A stretch of DNA of 64,000 bases. It comes from Bradyrhizobium sp. G127. Its GTDB lineage: Bacteria > Pseudomonadota > Alphaproteobacteria > Rhizobiales > Xanthobacteraceae. The position numbers and the translations under genes were made by a program. A model generated the notes under the pieces. The model did not search any database. It was not told the DNA's origin and worked only from the letters and a program-made list of their open reading frames with translations. The DNA lies in the NCBI RefSeq assembly GCF_021502575.1, contig NZ_JAKFGN010000002.1, positions 620,001 to 684,000 on the forward strand, in the 5' to 3' direction. Of this stretch, positions 1 through 8,997 are shown one piece after another (positions within the stretch are counted from its first letter, which is position 1; every line of letters begins with the position of its first letter).

Positions 1-148
1 GGCCTTGTTCTTGATTGTCAAAAGATGTCTCCGCTGGAAGTCTCCCGCGGAATATCTCGCGCGCCTGCGCCGGCTTGGCAAGCATCTTGAGTTTCGCAGG
101 GCGAACGAAGGCGATCTGCGAATACCAGCATCGCGCGGCCGATGAATT

Positions 149-175
149 GACTGCGGCGAGGAAAGCGCCGCAGTC
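149..175 (-). terminator. Hairpin downstream of the indolepyruvate oxidoreductase gene
   Basis: A perfect 10-bp inverted repeat (149-158 and 166-175, arms GACTGCGGCG/CGCCGCAGTC) with a 7-base loop lies 16 bases past the stop codon of the gene ending at 191. There is no clear T-run on the minus strand, so it may protect the 3' end rather than act as a classical intrinsic terminator. I see no supportable gene in bases 1-148. Confidence 0.45.
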
Positions 176-190
176 ATGTCCTGTCAGAAT

Positions 191-3100
191 CTATTCGGCG
201 GCGATCTGCGGCGCGACCAGCGGCGGCGGATCGACGAGGTCCCGGGCAAGCTGTTCGTATCGCGTCTTCGCTTTGGCGACGGACGCATCCTTCACCGGAC
301 CGTAGCCGCGAATCTGGTCCGGCAACGATAGCAACTCGACGGCGATGTCGTGCGTCTTCGGCGACAGCAGCTTGACCGCCGTGACCACGTCCTGCTCGTA
401 GCCCTCGATCAGATTGCGCTCGAGCTTGCGGTCCTCGCTGTAGCTGAAGGGATCGAACAGCGTACCGCGCAGGAAGCGGAATTTGGCCAGCGTCCGGAAT
501 ACCGGCAGCATCCAGGCGCCGAACACGCGCTTCTTCGGACGACCCTGCGCATCGACCCCGCTTTGCAGGATCGGCGGCGCGAGGTTGAAGCTGATCTTGA
601 AATCGCCCTCGAACTGCTTGGCCAGATTCTCCGCGAACGTGCCGTCCGTATAAAGACGCGCAACCTCGTACTCGTCCTTGTAGGCAAGCAGCTTGGCGTA
701 ATTGATCGCCACCGCGCGCGGCAGCGCCTCGCCGTAACCGCCGTCGAACGCGACCTTGCGCACCTGATCGACCAGATGGCGATAGCGCCTGGCGTAAGCA
801 GCGTTTTGATAGTCGGTCAGAAGTTTGGTGCGATGCGCGATCACCTCATCGAGGGACATCTCGCCGAGGGTCTTTGGCGCCTCGGGCTCGTCGCCTTTCA
901 TCATCGCCGCCAGCTTGGCAGGATCGGCCGCCGCGAGCCGGCCGAGCCGGAAGGCTTGCGTATTCATCTTGATCGACACGCCGTTCAGCTCGATCGCCTG
1001 CTCGATGGCTTCGGCGCCGACCGGCAGCAGACCCTTCTGATAGGCGAAGCCCATCATCATCATATTGGTGGCGATGGAGTCGCCCAGCAAGGTCTCCGCC
1101 GGTTTGGTGAAGTCGAGGAAGGACGAGTCCTTGCGCAACGCGTTTTCCAGAACGAGGTTGACTTTGCCGCGCTTGAAATCGAAATCGCGGTTCATGATGA
1201 AATCCGCGATCGGAATGAGATGCGTGTTGATGACGCCATGGGTGCGCGACGACTCGGCGAGCGAGATCGTTTCCTTGGCGACGGCCACCACCTCGTCGGC
1301 CGCGATCAATAGATCCGCCGTGCCGGTGACGATGCGCGAGCAGGTCACGTCGGCCGTGTTCTTCGACAGCCGCACATGGCTCAGCACAGCGCCGCCCTTC
1401 TGCGCAAGGCCGGACATGTCGAGGATCATGCTCGCCTTGCCCTCGATATGCGCTGCCATGCCAAGCAACGCACCGATGGTCAGCACGCCGGTGCCGCCAA
1501 CGCCGCCGACAGCGATGTTGTAAGGCTTGTCGAGTGACGGCATTGACGGCGGCGGAGGCAGTTCACCGAGATCGCCAAGGTCTACTGCCGCGCGCTTGCG
1601 CGGTGCACCGCCCTCCACCGTGACGAAGGACGGGCAGAAGCCCTTCACACAGGAGTAATCCTTGTTGCAGCTCGACTGGTTGATGGCGCGCTTGCGCCCC
1701 AGTTCGGTTTCCAGCGGCTCCACCGAGATGCAATTCGACTGCACCGAGCAATCGCCGCAGCCTTCGCACACCGCCGCATTGATGAAGATGCGCTTTGCCG
1801 GGTCTTCCATCAGTCCGCGCTTGCGGCGGCGCCGCTTTTCGGCGGCGCAGGTCTGCACGAACACGATCGCCGAACAACCCGGCACTTCACGCAGCGTGCG
1901 CTGAACTTCATCAAGCTGGTCGCGATGCGCAACCTTGGTGCCCGGCGCGATATCGGACGCCGGATACGCTTCGGGATTCTCCGACACCAGATAGATGTCG
2001 CGAATGCCTTCACTGTGAAGCTGGAACGTGACCTGCTGCGGCGAGAGTTCGCCGTCGACGTGCTGACCGCCGGTCATCGCCGTCGCGTCATTATAGAGTA
2101 TCTTGTAAGTGATGTTGGCCTTGGAGGCGACAGCCTGCCGAATGGCGAGGCTGCCTGAATGGAAATATGTTCCGTCGCCGAGATTGACGAAGACGTGCTT
2201 CTCGTTGGTGAACGGTGCGATACCGACCCATGGCACGCCCTCGCCGCCCATATGCGTGAAGGTCTCGGTGTTGCGGTCCATCCACAGCGCCATAAAATGA
2301 CAGCCGATGCCGGCCATGGCGCGGCTGCCTTGCGGCACCTTGGTCGATGAATTGTGCGGACAGCCCGAGCAGAAATACGGCGTGCGCGTCACCGGCGCGA
2401 CGGCCTGCACCTGCGTCGCCTGCCGGCCGTTGAACCAGTCAGCCTTGGACCGCAGCATAGCCACGATTTCGGGATTGAGATCGAGCTGCAGAAGCCGCTC
2501 GGTCAGCGAACTTGCCAGCGACGCGACACTCAGCTCTTCCGCGAACGGCAGGAAGCGCTTGTCGTGGTTGTCCATCTTGCCGATGATGCGCGGTCGCACA
2601 TCGTCACGCCAGTTGAACAGTTCCTGCTTGACCTGGTTCTCGACGATCTCACGGCGTTCTTCGACGATCAGGATTTCCTCGAGGCCGACGGCGAATTCGC
2701 GCACACCTTCCGGCTCGAGCGGCCACGGCATGCCGATCTTGTAAAGCCGCAGGCCGATCTTTGCGGCAACTTCCGGCGTGATGCCGAGTTCGCGCAGCGC
2801 CTGACGGATGTCTTCGTAGCTTTTGCCCGATGCCATGATGCCGAACCGCGCATTCGGCGAATCCATCGTGATGCGGTTGATCTTGTTGGCGCGCGCGAAG
2901 GCGATCGCGGCGAAGCCCTTGTAGTCCTGCAACCGCTTGTCCTGAGCATAGCGATCATCCGGCCAGCGCAGGTTGAGGCCGCCCGGCGGCATCTCGAAGT
3001 CGGCCGGGATAATGAAAGGCTTCATCTCGTCAGTGAGATCGATTTCGGCCGTGGTCTCCACCGTCTCGGTGATGACCTTCATGCCGACCCAGCAGCCGGA

Positions 3101-3682
3101 GTAGCGCGACATGGCGATGCCGAGCAGGCCCATTTCGATCATCTCATGGATGCTCGACGGATAGAGATACGGCATCAGCGCCGAGATGAAAGCGTGGTCC
3201 GACTGATGCGGCACGGTGGAGGATTTCGCGCCGTGGTCGTCGCCGGCCAGACACAGCACACCGCCGTTCTTGGCCGAACCCGCCGCATTGCCATGGCGGA
3301 AGACGTCGCCGCAGCGATCGACGCCGGGGCCCTTGCCGTACCAGATGCCGGTAATGCCATCGAACTTCGCGCCGGGCGACAGATTGAGCTGCTGCGAGCC
3401 CCAGATCGCAGTGGCCGCGAGGTCTTCATTGACCCCCGGCTGGAATTTCACGTCGTACTGGGCGAGATGCTTACGCGCGGCGTGAAGCTGCTGGTCGTAG
3501 CCGCCAAGCGGCGAGCCGCGATAGCCGGTCACAAAGCCTGCGGTATTGAGGCCTGCGGCCCGGTCGCGCCGCACCTGCGCCATCGGCAGCCGGACCAGGG
3601 CCTGAATGCCGGTCAGGAACACATGTCCCGACGCCTGCGTGTATTTCTGGTCGAGACTGATAGGCCCTTGGTTGATTCCCAT
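191..3682 (-). CDS. Indolepyruvate ferredoxin oxidoreductase, fused IorA-IorB type
   Basis: A 1163-residue thiamine-diphosphate, iron-sulfur enzyme expected to decarboxylate arylpyruvates such as indolepyruvate oxidatively to aryl-acetyl-CoA during aromatic amino-acid breakdown. The N-terminal half has the 2-oxoacid oxidoreductase motif GYRGSPLGGYD and a CSGCPHNSST segment, followed by the TPP-binding GDGTYFHSGS. A cysteine-rich ferredoxin-like stretch (CEGCGDCSVQSNC) follows. The C-terminal part starts with the gamma-domain motif GVGGTGVLTIG and ends in an extra domain usual in proteobacterial fused enzymes. Archaeal homologues are two separate subunits; here all domains are one chain, so no partner gene is needed. 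The start ATG at 3682 follows a purine-rich AAGAGGCAA. It is monocistronic and divergent from the next gene. Confidence 0.93.
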   Translation of the reverse strand: MGINQGPISLDQKYTQASGHVFLTGIQALVRLPMAQVRRDRAAGLNTAGFVTGYRGSPLGGYDQQLHAARKHLAQYDVKFQPGVNEDLAATAIWGSQQLNLSPGAKFDGITGIWYGKGPGVDRCGDVFRHGNAAGSAKNGGVLCLAGDDHGAKSSTVPHQSDHAFISALMPYLYPSSIHEMIEMGLLGIAMSRYSGCWVGMKVITETVETTAEIDLTDEMKPFIIPADFEMPPGGLNLRWPDDRYAQDKRLQDYKGFAAIAFARANKINRITMDSPNARFGIMASGKSYEDIRQALRELGITPEVAAKIGLRLYKIGMPWPLEPEGVREFAVGLEEILIVEERREIVENQVKQELFNWRDDVRPRIIGKMDNHDKRFLPFAEELSVASLASSLTERLLQLDLNPEIVAMLRSKADWFNGRQATQVQAVAPVTRTPYFCSGCPHNSSTKVPQGSRAMAGIGCHFMALWMDRNTETFTHMGGEGVPWVGIAPFTNEKHVFVNLGDGTYFHSGSLAIRQAVASKANITYKILYNDATAMTGGQHVDGELSPQQVTFQLHSEGIRDIYLVSENPEAYPASDIAPGTKVAHRDQLDEVQRTLREVPGCSAIVFVQTCAAEKRRRRKRGLMEDPAKRIFINAAVCEGCGDCSVQSNCISVEPLETELGRKRAINQSSCNKDYSCVKGFCPSFVTVEGGAPRKRAAVDLGDLGELPPPPSMPSLDKPYNIAVGGVGGTGVLTIGALLGMAAHIEGKASMILDMSGLAQKGGAVLSHVRLSKNTADVTCSRIVTGTADLLIAADEVVAVAKETISLAESSRTHGVINTHLIPIADFIMNRDFDFKRGKVNLVLENALRKDSSFLDFTKPAETLLGDSIATNMMMMGFAYQKGLLPVGAEAIEQAIELNGVSIKMNTQAFRLGRLAAADPAKLAAMMKGDEPEAPKTLGEMSLDEVIAHRTKLLTDYQNAAYARRYRHLVDQVRKVAFDGGYGEALPRAVAINYAKLLAYKDEYEVARLYTDGTFAENLAKQFEGDFKISFNLAPPILQSGVDAQGRPKKRVFGAWMLPVFRTLAKFRFLRGTLFDPFSYSEDRKLERNLIEGYEQDVVTAVKLLSPKTHDIAVELLSLPDQIRGYGPVKDASVAKAKTRYEQLARDLVDPPPLVAPQIAAE

Positions 3683-4066
3683 AGTCGATTGCCTCTTTGC
3701 CGGGCTCTTGTTGCGTTTCGATAAATCTAATTAGAACCACTCTATTGATCAGTCTATGTCGCTTTTTGTATGCCGCACATCACAAATCACAATCATCCGA
3801 CCTTTGTTTTCATACGCAATTTTAAACGCCCTTCGCAGCCCAGCCCGTTTTGTTATGTCGCTGTGACGCCCGTCCCCGAAAGGACATTGCGGACGCCGTT
3901 TTTGGTGCCAACGGCGGCGGTATCGCTGCGATGCGGCAGCCCTGTCGCAGGGCTGCTCCTTCTCCGATGCAATGCTGGGCCGGAACGGTGCCGGAGTCGG
4001 GCCGTTGACCTCCACAGATAGCGAACCCGGTCGCAATGGGTCGCGCAAAGCGGAGGATTTGCACCT
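3683..4066. promoter_or_regulatory. Divergent intergenic region, 384 bp
   Basis: This spacer separates two divergent genes. The half next to 3682 is AT-rich (about 3720-3830) and presumably holds the oxidoreductase promoter. The other half ends in GCGGAGGATT, a strong ribosome-binding site nine bases before the ATG at 4067. I see no convincing gene; the short ORFs on the minus strand have no family features. Confidence 0.4.
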
Positions 4067-4294
4067 ATGAGCCAGATATCTGAAAGCTGGATGCCCGACA
4101 GCGAACGGCGCGACGCAAACTCGTCGCTCTCACAATCCGACTTCGATTCGCGTCAGCAGGGCAAGCCGGCGAAGACCGTCATCGGAATCGGCCTTCTTGT
4201 TGTTCTCGCGCTGGTGCTGTCTCAGATGCACCCCGCGCCTCACGATGTCCCGGAAAACTCCATAACAACCGGACAGGCCACAGGTGCCCGATGA
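4067..4294 (+). CDS. Small single-pass membrane protein, unknown function
   Basis: A 75-residue protein with a polar N-terminus (about residues 1-35), one hydrophobic segment (about 38-56, IGIGLLVVLALVL) and a short polar tail. I do not recognise a family. The start is well supported by GGAGGA upstream. It is co-directional with the next small membrane protein (gap 113 bp), which has the same layout of polar N-terminus, single membrane span and polar tail, so the two may be paralogous or act together; that is inference. Confidence 0.6.
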   Translation: MSQISESWMPDSERRDANSSLSQSDFDSRQQGKPAKTVIGIGLLVVLALVLSQMHPAPHDVPENSITTGQATGAR

Positions 4295-4407
4295 ATACCC
4301 TGACACCTGCAAAGTTCCAGAACCGGCCTGATTGCAACGTGGAAACAGGGAACACACCCGCCGGTTGGTGATTGTCTTCCCAAGTGAAACAACTGGAGGA
4401 ATGACTT

Positions 4408-4827
4408 ATGGCACTCGAGCGTAACCCGAACGATCCCTACCGCGCCGATCCCACCGATGCCGAACTGGCGCGCCGCCGCGCGGATCAGATCGATGCTGAG
4501 TTGCAAGCCGATCCTGAATTGGCAGAAGGACCGGCGAGTGGCGGGCGCATTGCCCTGTTCGCCATTGCACTGGTCGCCATTCTCGGCGTGATATTTTACG
4601 GGCTGAACTCACCCACGACATCGCCCGGTCCGACACCTGCGGCGCAGACCACGCCGGCCTCTCCACCGGCAAGCGGAACGGCGATGACCCCGCGTGCTCC
4701 GGCAGGTCAGACCACTGGCTCGTCAATGACGCCGGCTCAGCCAACACCGCCGCCTGCGGCTAACATCCCGGCTCCGGCGGCGCCCCAGAACACCGCTCCC
4801 GCAACGGGCGCACCGTCCAGCAACTAA
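4408..4827 (+). CDS. Single-pass membrane protein with Pro/Thr/Ala-rich tail
   Basis: A 139-residue protein. Residues 1-45 are charged and polar (N-P-N-D-P-Y-R-A-D start), about 47-67 form one membrane helix (IALFAIALVAILGVIFYGL), and about 70-139 are low-complexity Pro/Ala/Thr/Ser, expected to be disordered and probably periplasmic. The start has a near-perfect Shine-Dalgarno (CTGGAGGAATGA). An intrinsic terminator follows at 4851. No function can be assigned. Confidence 0.7.
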   Translation: MALERNPNDPYRADPTDAELARRRADQIDAELQADPELAEGPASGGRIALFAIALVAILGVIFYGLNSPTTSPGPTPAAQTTPASPPASGTAMTPRAPAGQTTGSSMTPAQPTPPPAANIPAPAAPQNTAPATGAPSSN

Positions 4828-4850
4828 CGGCGGTCAGGAGATCAAGTCAG

Positions 4851-4878
4851 CGGGCAGCGACATCGCTGCCCGTTTTTT
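4851..4878 (+). terminator. Intrinsic terminator of the 4408-4827 gene
   Basis: An 8-bp GC-rich stem (GGGCAGCG/CGCTGCCC) with the 4-base loop ACAT is followed by GTTTTTTG. It lies between two convergent genes and terminates plus-strand transcription. Confidence 0.85.
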
Positions 4879-4882
4879 GCGC

Positions 4883-5704
4883 TCATGTTTTGGCGAACAG
4901 ACCATTCATCTCGGCGTTCGGAATAGCCTGCGCCATTCCGGCGAACGACCCAGCCTCGGCGATCTCACGGGCGGCTTTCAGGAATGCGCCCCACGCCGTC
5001 CGCGCCAGCGCGCCTCCGACACTGATCCGCCGCACGCCGAGGTCAGCCAATTCCGCCACGGTAAAGCCCGGGCCGCTCCACAAAACATTGACCGGCTTCG
5101 GCGCGAGTTCTTTCACAACCGTCGCAATCTGCTCCCTGGTCCGGATGGCCGGCGCATAGAGACAATCCGCTCCGGCTTCCGCGTAGGCGATCAGGCGCGC
5201 AACGGTCGCCTTGAGATCGGGCTGGCCGATCAGAAAGCTCTCGCACCGCCCCACCAGCATCAAGTCACCGCCCTTCGCGTCGATGGCCGCGCGCGCCGCA
5301 CGCATGCGCTCCACCGCAAGTGTCATCTCGTACAACGGCGCCGACGCGTCGCCGGTCGAATCCTCGATCGACAGTCCCGCCACGCCCGTCTCGACACAAC
5401 GCGCGACGTTCGCGGCAACGCCTGCGGGATCATGCGCGAAGCCGGCCTCGAAATCCGCATTGACCGGCAGGTCCGTGGCCGCGCACAGCACCTTCAGATG
5501 GGCGAGAACATCATCGCAACCGACATTGTTGTCGCAACGGCCGGTGGACCAGGCGAAGCCCGAACTGGTCGAGGCCAGCGCCTTGAATCCCATGCCCTCC
5601 AACAGCTTCGCGCTGCCCGCGTCCCAGGGATTTGGCAGCACGAAACATCCGCTCGCGTGCAATGTCCGGAAGTCCGCGCATTTTTGCTGTGTCGAAATCG
5701 GCAT
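4883..5704 (-). CDS. Isocitrate lyase / PEP mutase family protein
   Basis: A 273-residue TIM-barrel protein of the isocitrate lyase/phosphoenolpyruvate phosphomutase superfamily, whose members make or break C-C or C-P bonds next to a carboxylate using Mg2+. Visible signatures are LPNPWDAGSAKLLEGMGF near the N-terminus, the metal-site strand VNADFEAGF, and the conserved GLSIEDSTG. The catalytic-loop KKCGH motif of true isocitrate lyases is absent. The related 2-methylisocitrate lyase, oxaloacetate decarboxylase and phosphonate branches cannot be told apart by eye. Length is normal for the short branch. It stands alone on the minus strand. Confidence 0.88.
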   Translation of the reverse strand: MPISTQQKCADFRTLHASGCFVLPNPWDAGSAKLLEGMGFKALASTSSGFAWSTGRCDNNVGCDDVLAHLKVLCAATDLPVNADFEAGFAHDPAGVAANVARCVETGVAGLSIEDSTGDASAPLYEMTLAVERMRAARAAIDAKGGDLMLVGRCESFLIGQPDLKATVARLIAYAEAGADCLYAPAIRTREQIATVVKELAPKPVNVLWSGPGFTVAELADLGVRRISVGGALARTAWGAFLKAAREIAEAGSFAGMAQAIPNAEMNGLFAKT

Positions 5705-5914
5705 CTGTTTCCTCCGGCCAGTCTTTTCGTTGTGCAGTCACGATGCCGGTCGCGAGCGGCGAAATCAATCGGCCGGCGCGACGTCCGGTTGCATCTATCG
5801 TTAACAAGGGCCAGACGCGGAAAAGGCAATCATAGCGTGGGTTTTTCAGCGAACGGCGTGGCGCAATTCACGGCCCGGCTCACCGCGAAGACCGATTCGT
5901 GCAACAATCCGCTG

Positions 5915-5945
5915 TTGACAGCACAGCGCAAAAATTGGCGTAATT
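5915..5945 (+). promoter_or_regulatory. Candidate promoter for the 5994 gene
   Basis: TTGACA at 5915-5920 is a perfect -35 hexamer. The best -10-like bases (GCGTAA to TAATTC, 5938-5946) are weak or lie at an 18-20 base spacing, so the call is tentative. It sits 50-80 bases before the start of the secreted protein gene. Confidence 0.35.
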
Positions 5946-5993
5946 CGGCGCGCTTATGCGCTTTGTTTTCTCGATTTTCCAAGCAGGTGCTTC

Positions 5994-6860
5994 ATGTTTC
6001 GCTATGGCCTCGTGGCATTTCTTGCGCTATCTCCGATCGCGGTTCCCGCGGCCGGCTGGGCCTACGATATCAAGCCGAAGGTGCCCGAGAGTGCCTTTTC
6101 CGGAAAGCTCCAGCCGGACATCGTCGGCCTGTCGAGCAATACCGAGGGCAGCAAGGCCGCGCCGATTTTCGAGTCCTATCTGAAGGATCTTCCCGGCGTG
6201 AAGCCGGAGACCGCGCAACAGAAATTCGGCGGCACCAACGTGACCTATGTCACGGCGATGAAATTCACCCTGTTGCCGACCAGCACCCACCCCGGCGAGT
6301 CGATGATTGCGGTCTTCTCGTCGCCGGCGAGCGCCAACCGCGCCTATTACATTGCACGCATGCTGGGCTTCGCCACCAACAAGCAGCCTCTGAAGTCCGA
6401 GATGATCGAGCGCGTGACGGCGAAATACGGCGCGCCGACCGCAATCGGCGATGGACGCCTGTATTACTTCTACAAGGCGGGCAAGATCATGTCGGTGAAG
6501 CAGAAATACACCCCCGCCACCGCGCTGGAAGCGCTCAACGCCCCCATCAATCCCAAGATCGCCGTGGCGCTCAACGACGCCAACGGACGCGGTAGCTGTG
6601 TCGCCGAATTGAAACGCGTGCAGGCGCTGGAGAAAACCCTCGACAAGCTCGTCACCGAAGCCAAGGCCGCGAACTGTGACGGCCTTGTGTCGGTCGAGAT
6701 CTTCCCGGGCATCACGCCGGATCGCGTCAGCAAGGCTGAATTCACTCTGATCGATTTCAAACAGATCGCCAGCGCAACCAAGATCGACGCCGACGCCTTC
6801 GCGGCCGAGAAGAACGAAGCGCTCAACAAGACGCCGCTCGGCAACGCGCCGAAGCTCTGA
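5994..6860 (+). CDS. Secreted protein of unknown function
   Basis: A 288-residue protein with a typical Sec signal peptide (about residues 1-23, FRYGLVAFLALSPIAVPAAGWA). The mature part is mixed alpha/beta with no membrane span and contains two cysteines (in RGSCVAELKR and AANCDGLVS) that could form a periplasmic disulfide. I do not recognise a family. The ATG at 5994 is preceded by AGCAGGTG. It is followed by another exported protein gene 121 bp downstream. Confidence 0.7.
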   Translation: MFRYGLVAFLALSPIAVPAAGWAYDIKPKVPESAFSGKLQPDIVGLSSNTEGSKAAPIFESYLKDLPGVKPETAQQKFGGTNVTYVTAMKFTLLPTSTHPGESMIAVFSSPASANRAYYIARMLGFATNKQPLKSEMIERVTAKYGAPTAIGDGRLYYFYKAGKIMSVKQKYTPATALEALNAPINPKIAVALNDANGRGSCVAELKRVQALEKTLDKLVTEAKAANCDGLVSVEIFPGITPDRVSKAEFTLIDFKQIASATKIDADAFAAEKNEALNKTPLGNAPKL

Positions 6861-6981
6861 GAGCGTTCACGTAACCACACGAAGTGTTGACGTCACCACT
6901 TTGTCATGACGCCATCTTTGGCTGATCTTTGATTTCGGGGCCCACGGCGCTAAGAGTGCCGCAGAAATCCGGGAGAGATTC

Positions 6982-8016
6982 ATGACGCGACGTTTGGCGC
7001 TTCTGTTTGCTTCATCGCTGCTCGGCTCGGCGCTGCTGACCGTGCTCCCGCTTGTCACCGCCCACGCGCAGCAGCCGGCCGCCGCGAAGGAGCCGTACGG
7101 CATCGGCCTCGAAGGCTTCGCCTATCCCTACCCGGTCCACATGCTGCCGCTGACCAACGAGGGCGAGCAGGTTCGCATGGCCTATATGGATGTCGCGCCC
7201 GCGGCGCCGAACGGCCGCGCCGTCCTGCTGCTGCATGGCCGCAACTTTCCGTCGAGCTACTGGGCCCCGGTGATCAAGACGCTGACCGACGCCGGCTACC
7301 GCGTCGTGGTGCCGGACCAGATCGGATTCGGAAAATCCTCCAAGCCGGCGTTCGATCTGCATTTCGATATCCTGGCGCGCAACACCGTCGCCCTGCTCGA
7401 TCATCTGCAATTACCACAAGTGGATGTCGTGGCGCATTCGCTCGGCGGCATGCTCGGCGTGCGCATCGCCCGCGCCTATCCCGACCGCGTCTCGCATCTG
7501 CTGCTCGCGGCCCCCATCGGGCTTGAAGACTACCGGCTCTATGTGCCGCCGACGCCGACCGAGAAGATCATCGAGAACGAGGACAAGCTCACCGCCGACG
7601 GCTATCGCAAGCAGCTCGTCACCAACTATTCGCTGAAGCTGCCACCGGACCAGATCACGCCGTTCATCGACGCGCGCTTCAACATCAAGGGCTCGCCCGA
7701 ATATCCGCGCTGGCTGCGCGCCTTCGTCAGTTCGGCGCAGATGATCTACCGCGAACCGGTGGCGCACGAGATTCCGCTGATCGACCGGCCGACACTGTTC
7801 ATCATGGGGGCGGACGACCATAACGCGCCGGGCAAGCCGAACGCGCCGGAAGCGCTGCGGCCGAAGATGGGGCAGAATGCCGATCTCGCCAAGGCGTTGG
7901 CGGCCAGGATGCCTAACGCCAAAGCAGAGGTGATTCCGAACGTCGGCCACCTGGTGTTTCTCGAAGCGGAGCCGAAGTTCAACGAGTTGATGCTTGGATT
8001 CCTCGTTTCAAAATAG
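6982..8016 (+). CDS. Secreted alpha/beta hydrolase
   Basis: A 344-residue alpha/beta-hydrolase-fold protein with a cleavable signal peptide (residues 1-29, ending AHA). HGRNFPSSYW gives the oxyanion-hole HG motif, and VAHSLGGMLG carries the nucleophile (about Ser153). The acid lies in IMGADDHNAPG and the histidine in PNVGHLVFLE near the C-terminus. All three catalytic elements are present, so an active periplasmic esterase, epoxide hydrolase or dehalogenase-type enzyme is expected; the substrate is unknown. The start is supported by GGGAGAGATTC. A small secreted protein gene follows after 34 bp, possibly co-transcribed. Confidence 0.9.
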   Translation: MTRRLALLFASSLLGSALLTVLPLVTAHAQQPAAAKEPYGIGLEGFAYPYPVHMLPLTNEGEQVRMAYMDVAPAAPNGRAVLLLHGRNFPSSYWAPVIKTLTDAGYRVVVPDQIGFGKSSKPAFDLHFDILARNTVALLDHLQLPQVDVVAHSLGGMLGVRIARAYPDRVSHLLLAAPIGLEDYRLYVPPTPTEKIIENEDKLTADGYRKQLVTNYSLKLPPDQITPFIDARFNIKGSPEYPRWLRAFVSSAQMIYREPVAHEIPLIDRPTLFIMGADDHNAPGKPNAPEALRPKMGQNADLAKALAARMPNAKAEVIPNVGHLVFLEAEPKFNELMLGFLVSK

Positions 8017-8050
8017 ATCATGAACGCCACGTTCGGTATGAAGGATTGAG

Positions 8051-8314
8051 ATGAAGGCGCTTCTCGCAACCGTTGTTCTCGGCGCCGCGCTGCTGGCAGG
8101 CAATGGCGCGGAAGCCGCGCCGCACCCGCGCCTCGCCGTCGATCCGCCCAATGCAATCGTCAGAATCAAGGACGGATGCGGCGTCGGATTTCATCGTCTG
8201 TCCAGCGGCGTGTGTCGCCCGGAGCCGAAGGGCCCGAAGCTGATGCGAATGTTCGCGCGCAAATGTCAGCTTGGCTATCGCCGCAATCTGCTCGGCAAAT
8301 GCGTCAGGGACTAA
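8051..8314 (+). CDS. Small secreted GCG-motif protein
   Basis: An 87-residue protein with a signal peptide (about 1-22, ending AEA). The mature chain holds two Cys-pair units, DGCGVGFHRLSSGVCRPEP and RKCQLGYRRNLLGKCVRD. It belongs to the alphaproteobacterial small secreted proteins with a GCGxGFHRxxxGxCRPN core, whose function is unknown. A paralogue lies about 0.95 kb downstream (8998). Start: ATG after AAGGATTGAG. It is followed by a strong terminator. Confidence 0.75.
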   Translation: MKALLATVVLGAALLAGNGAEAAPHPRLAVDPPNAIVRIKDGCGVGFHRLSSGVCRPEPKGPKLMRMFARKCQLGYRRNLLGKCVRD

Positions 8315-8330
8315 AACCGATCTGCAAAAC

Positions 8331-8367
8331 AAAGCCCCGGCTTCGATACTCGAAACCGGGGCTTTTT
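8331..8367. terminator. Bidirectional intrinsic terminator
   Basis: The inverted repeat AAGCCCCGGCTTCG / CGAAACCGGGGCTT is followed by TTTTT on the plus strand and by a weaker T-rich stretch on the minus strand. It lies between convergent genes (8051-8314 plus, 8385-8651 minus) and probably serves both. Confidence 0.85.
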
Positions 8368-8384
8368 GATTCTATGCGCGCTGC

Positions 8385-8651
8385 TTACCAGCGGTGGTGA
8401 CGGCGGCGGTGCCAGTAACGGCGGCGGCGGTAGTGCCGGCGGCGCCAATGCACATTCTCCGGCGTGGCACGGGCGAGATCGTCCTGATCCGCAACCGCAG
8501 GCTTCGCGGCGATGTCCGGCTCCTTGCGCGGCGTCAGATCGTTTTGCGGAGCAAGCATCGGAGCAGCGGTGGCGGCCGACGCAGCGGCGGCGATGGCGCC
8601 CGCGCCGGCGGCGACGCCAAACGCAAATCTCAGGAATTCACGACGTTCCAT
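8385..8651 (-). CDS. Small exported protein with Tat-like signal and Arg/His-rich tail
   Basis: An 88-residue protein. It begins MERREFLRFAFG, resembling a twin-arginine signal, followed by an Ala-rich hydrophobic core to about residue 29 (ATAAP). The end is extremely basic and aromatic (HWRRRHYRRRRYWHRRRHHR). The start at 8651 is preferred over an upstream ATG because of a GGAGGACT ribosome-binding site. It resembles uncharacterised Bradyrhizobium-type proteins with a Tat signal. The tail suggests binding to polyanions (LPS, nucleic acid) or metal, but this is inference. Confidence 0.65.
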   Translation of the reverse strand: MERREFLRFAFGVAAGAGAIAAAASAATAAPMLAPQNDLTPRKEPDIAAKPAVADQDDLARATPENVHWRRRHYRRRRYWHRRRHHRW

Positions 8652-8997
8652 CAGGATAGTCCTCCGTGTAAGAGCAGTTTCAACGATACGAGTGTTTCGC
8701 ATTCGTGATGAACACGGTGTGAACCCGATTGGTTCCGTCAGATGCGGTTAATTACCGTGAAGCTGTGTCGCAGCTCTTACGAGTTCTGATGATCGCATGA
8801 AAACCGGCCTCCTTGCCTCAGGCCCAAGACCTCGGGATTCGTCGCAAGCGGACCACATTTGGTTCATCTTGTGTCAATCTTCCCGCGACTAATGTGCGCG
8901 CGCCGGCCAGCAGGCCGGCGACTCAATTCAGTTTTGCCGGCCATCCCCTGGCCAATGTCGAACGCACTGCAAAACCATCTCAGGAAGGACACATCCC
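8652..8997. other. Divergent intergenic region with a perfect 8-bp hairpin
   Basis: 346 bp between two divergent small exported protein genes. It contains a perfect hairpin CGCCGGCC-AGCA-GGCCGGCG at 8901-8920 without a T-run, in the leader of the 8998 gene. No protein-coding signal is seen. Confidence 0.4.

Noticed and set aside
3749-4048. A 99-codon minus-strand frame in the 3.7-4.1 kb spacer
   Set aside because: No ribosome-binding site, no family, and it crosses the probable promoter regions.
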